Assembly (NCBI GenBank): GCA_046075665.1
Contig: JBJTQN010000164.1
Span: 1-6,021, forward strand
DNA: 6,021 nucleotides
From: CAIRTT01 sp046075665
GTDB taxonomy: Bacteria; Armatimonadota; Armatimonadia; Armatimonadales; Armatimonadaceae
Reading direction: 5' to 3'
Numbering within the stretch: position 1 is the stretch's first letter; each line of letters starts with the position of its first letter. Below are positions 5,229 through 6,021 of the stretch, one piece after another. A model generated the notes under the pieces. It ran no database searches. It was not told the DNA's origin and worked only from the letters and a program-made list of their open reading frames with translations. The translations under genes were made by a program, and so were the position numbers.

Positions 5229-6021
5229 TCGTTTGTTTCAGCGCATCACAACGGCACGGACTGCGGCGATGGTTGGTACTATCGCCGCTACGGCAAGTCT
5301 GGCTATCGCATCAGCATCGGGGCCATCCCTTCGCGTCATCATTTTTGGCGGCGGTCCAACTCCAGAGAGTAATCAGGTTGCCATCGAGAACAACGTGAAG
5401 TGGATGATGTCAATTCTGCCTGACTGGTCGAATTCATTTGTGATGTTTGGGGATGGTACGACGACGACCGACATCGTTCAAATATCCCCGAAACGAACAA
5501 AGGCGCATCGGGTGCTGGCGACATTCTTTGGAGATGCTCCAACAGATGTTGATAAAGACACGCCAATTGCTTATCGACCTAGTTCGGTGAGTAGAATCGA
5601 TGCATCCAGTAAGAAGTCATCGATCGATATGGCATTTGGGCGACTAGAAAAAGAACGCACCAAGGATCCTGTGTTCCTGTACTTCACTGGTCATGGTTCA
5701 CGCGGACGAACCGGGTTCGACACGAATCGCTATGACCTTTGGCGCGAAGAGGGCATAACTCCATCAGAACTCGTCGAACAGCTCAAAAGAGTCCGCAAGG
5801 GTGTTCCTGTAACAATCTTGATGGTTCAGTGTTTCAGCGGTGCATTCGCAAACATCATCTTTGAACGTGCAGATGAGCAAAATGACCTTCTTGACAGGCA
5901 GGTTTGTGGATTCTTTGCTGCCACACAGGACCGGGTAGCGGCTGGGTGTACGCCAGAGCTAAATGAGGCTGAATACCGTGACTTCTCAAGTACATTCCTC
6001 GCCGCTCTTACTGGTAAAGAC
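5215..6021 (+). CDS. Secreted caspase-like (C13/clan CD-like) cysteine peptidase, 3' end outside window
   Basis: The frame runs 269 codons from ATG 5215 to the window edge without a stop, so the C-terminus is missing. Residues 1-34 look like a secretion signal: basic start (R6, R10, R15), hydrophobic AAMVGTIAATASLAIA, and a possible cut after ASA (32-34). The following domain begins with a beta-strand, LRVIIFGGG (39-47). Two motifs typical of clan CD peptidases follow: VFLYFTGHG (153-161) with candidate catalytic His160, and VTILMVQCFSG (199-209) with candidate nucleophile Cys206. Downstream, FFAATQDRVAAGC (233-245) and FSSTFLAAL (257-265) resemble the region after the cysteine in legumain/C13 and caspase-like proteins. 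I infer a cysteine endopeptidase acting outside the cytoplasm; the substrate is unknown. It may be translationally coupled to the DUF512 gene through the 14-base overlap. Confidence 0.82.
   Translation, partial: MAMFNRLFQRITTARTAAMVGTIAATASLAIASASGPSLRVIIFGGGPTPESNQVAIENNVKWMMSILPDWSNSFVMFGDGTTTTDIVQISPKRTKAHRVLATFFGDAPTDVDKDTPIAYRPSSVSRIDASSKKSSIDMAFGRLEKERTKDPVFLYFTGHGSRGRTGFDTNRYDLWREEGITPSELVEQLKRVRKGVPVTILMVQCFSGAFANIIFERADEQNDLLDRQVCGFFAATQDRVAAGCTPELNEAEYRDFSSTFLAALTGKD

Overview
The window is bacterial chromosomal DNA of roughly balanced GC content. It is dense with genes that have short gaps or small overlaps and typical bacterial start signals. I cannot name the species. The mixture of strong Shine-Dalgarno sites inside operons and apparently leaderless promoters at operon heads, together with a DUF512-type PDZ/radical-SAM protein, fits Terrabacteria-like lineages such as Armatimonadota, Chloroflexota or Deinococcota. 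That placement is a low-confidence inference.

Layout. Bases 3-251 (+) hold the C-terminal end of an unrecognised gene that enters from the left. A hairpin terminator at 279-308 follows it. The next unit is read leftward: hisC (760-1884, -, histidinol-phosphate aminotransferase) overlaps by 10 bases a small lipoprotein gene (428-769, -). From a 50-base divergent promoter region (1885-1934) a GNAT acetyltransferase of the spermidine/thialysine type (1935-2438, +) runs right. It converges on hisS (2451-3740, -, histidyl-tRNA synthetase), and a perfect 8-bp hairpin covers the GNAT stop codon. From a second short divergent region (3741-3809) a PDZ/radical-SAM/DUF512 protein (3810-5228, +) runs right. 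It overlaps by 14 bases a secreted caspase-like (clan CD, C13-like) protein, whose gene leaves the window at 6021 without a stop.

How they work together. HisC acts in histidine synthesis and HisS charges tRNA-His, so two histidine-related genes lie close together on the same strand, but each has its own apparent promoter and is separated from the other by the GNAT gene. The DUF512 protein and the caspase-like protein look translationally coupled, so they may be co-expressed; nothing here proves a joint function.

The most interesting structural signal is the consistency of the start sites. All four genes that begin a transcription unit have a -10-like hexamer ending 6-7 bases before the start codon and no Shine-Dalgarno site. 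The two downstream operon genes have clear Shine-Dalgarno matches. I found no tRNA, rRNA, CRISPR array, insertion sequence or phage gene, and no clear evidence of a new multi-gene system. The pair made of DUF512 and the caspase-like protein is the best candidate for follow-up.
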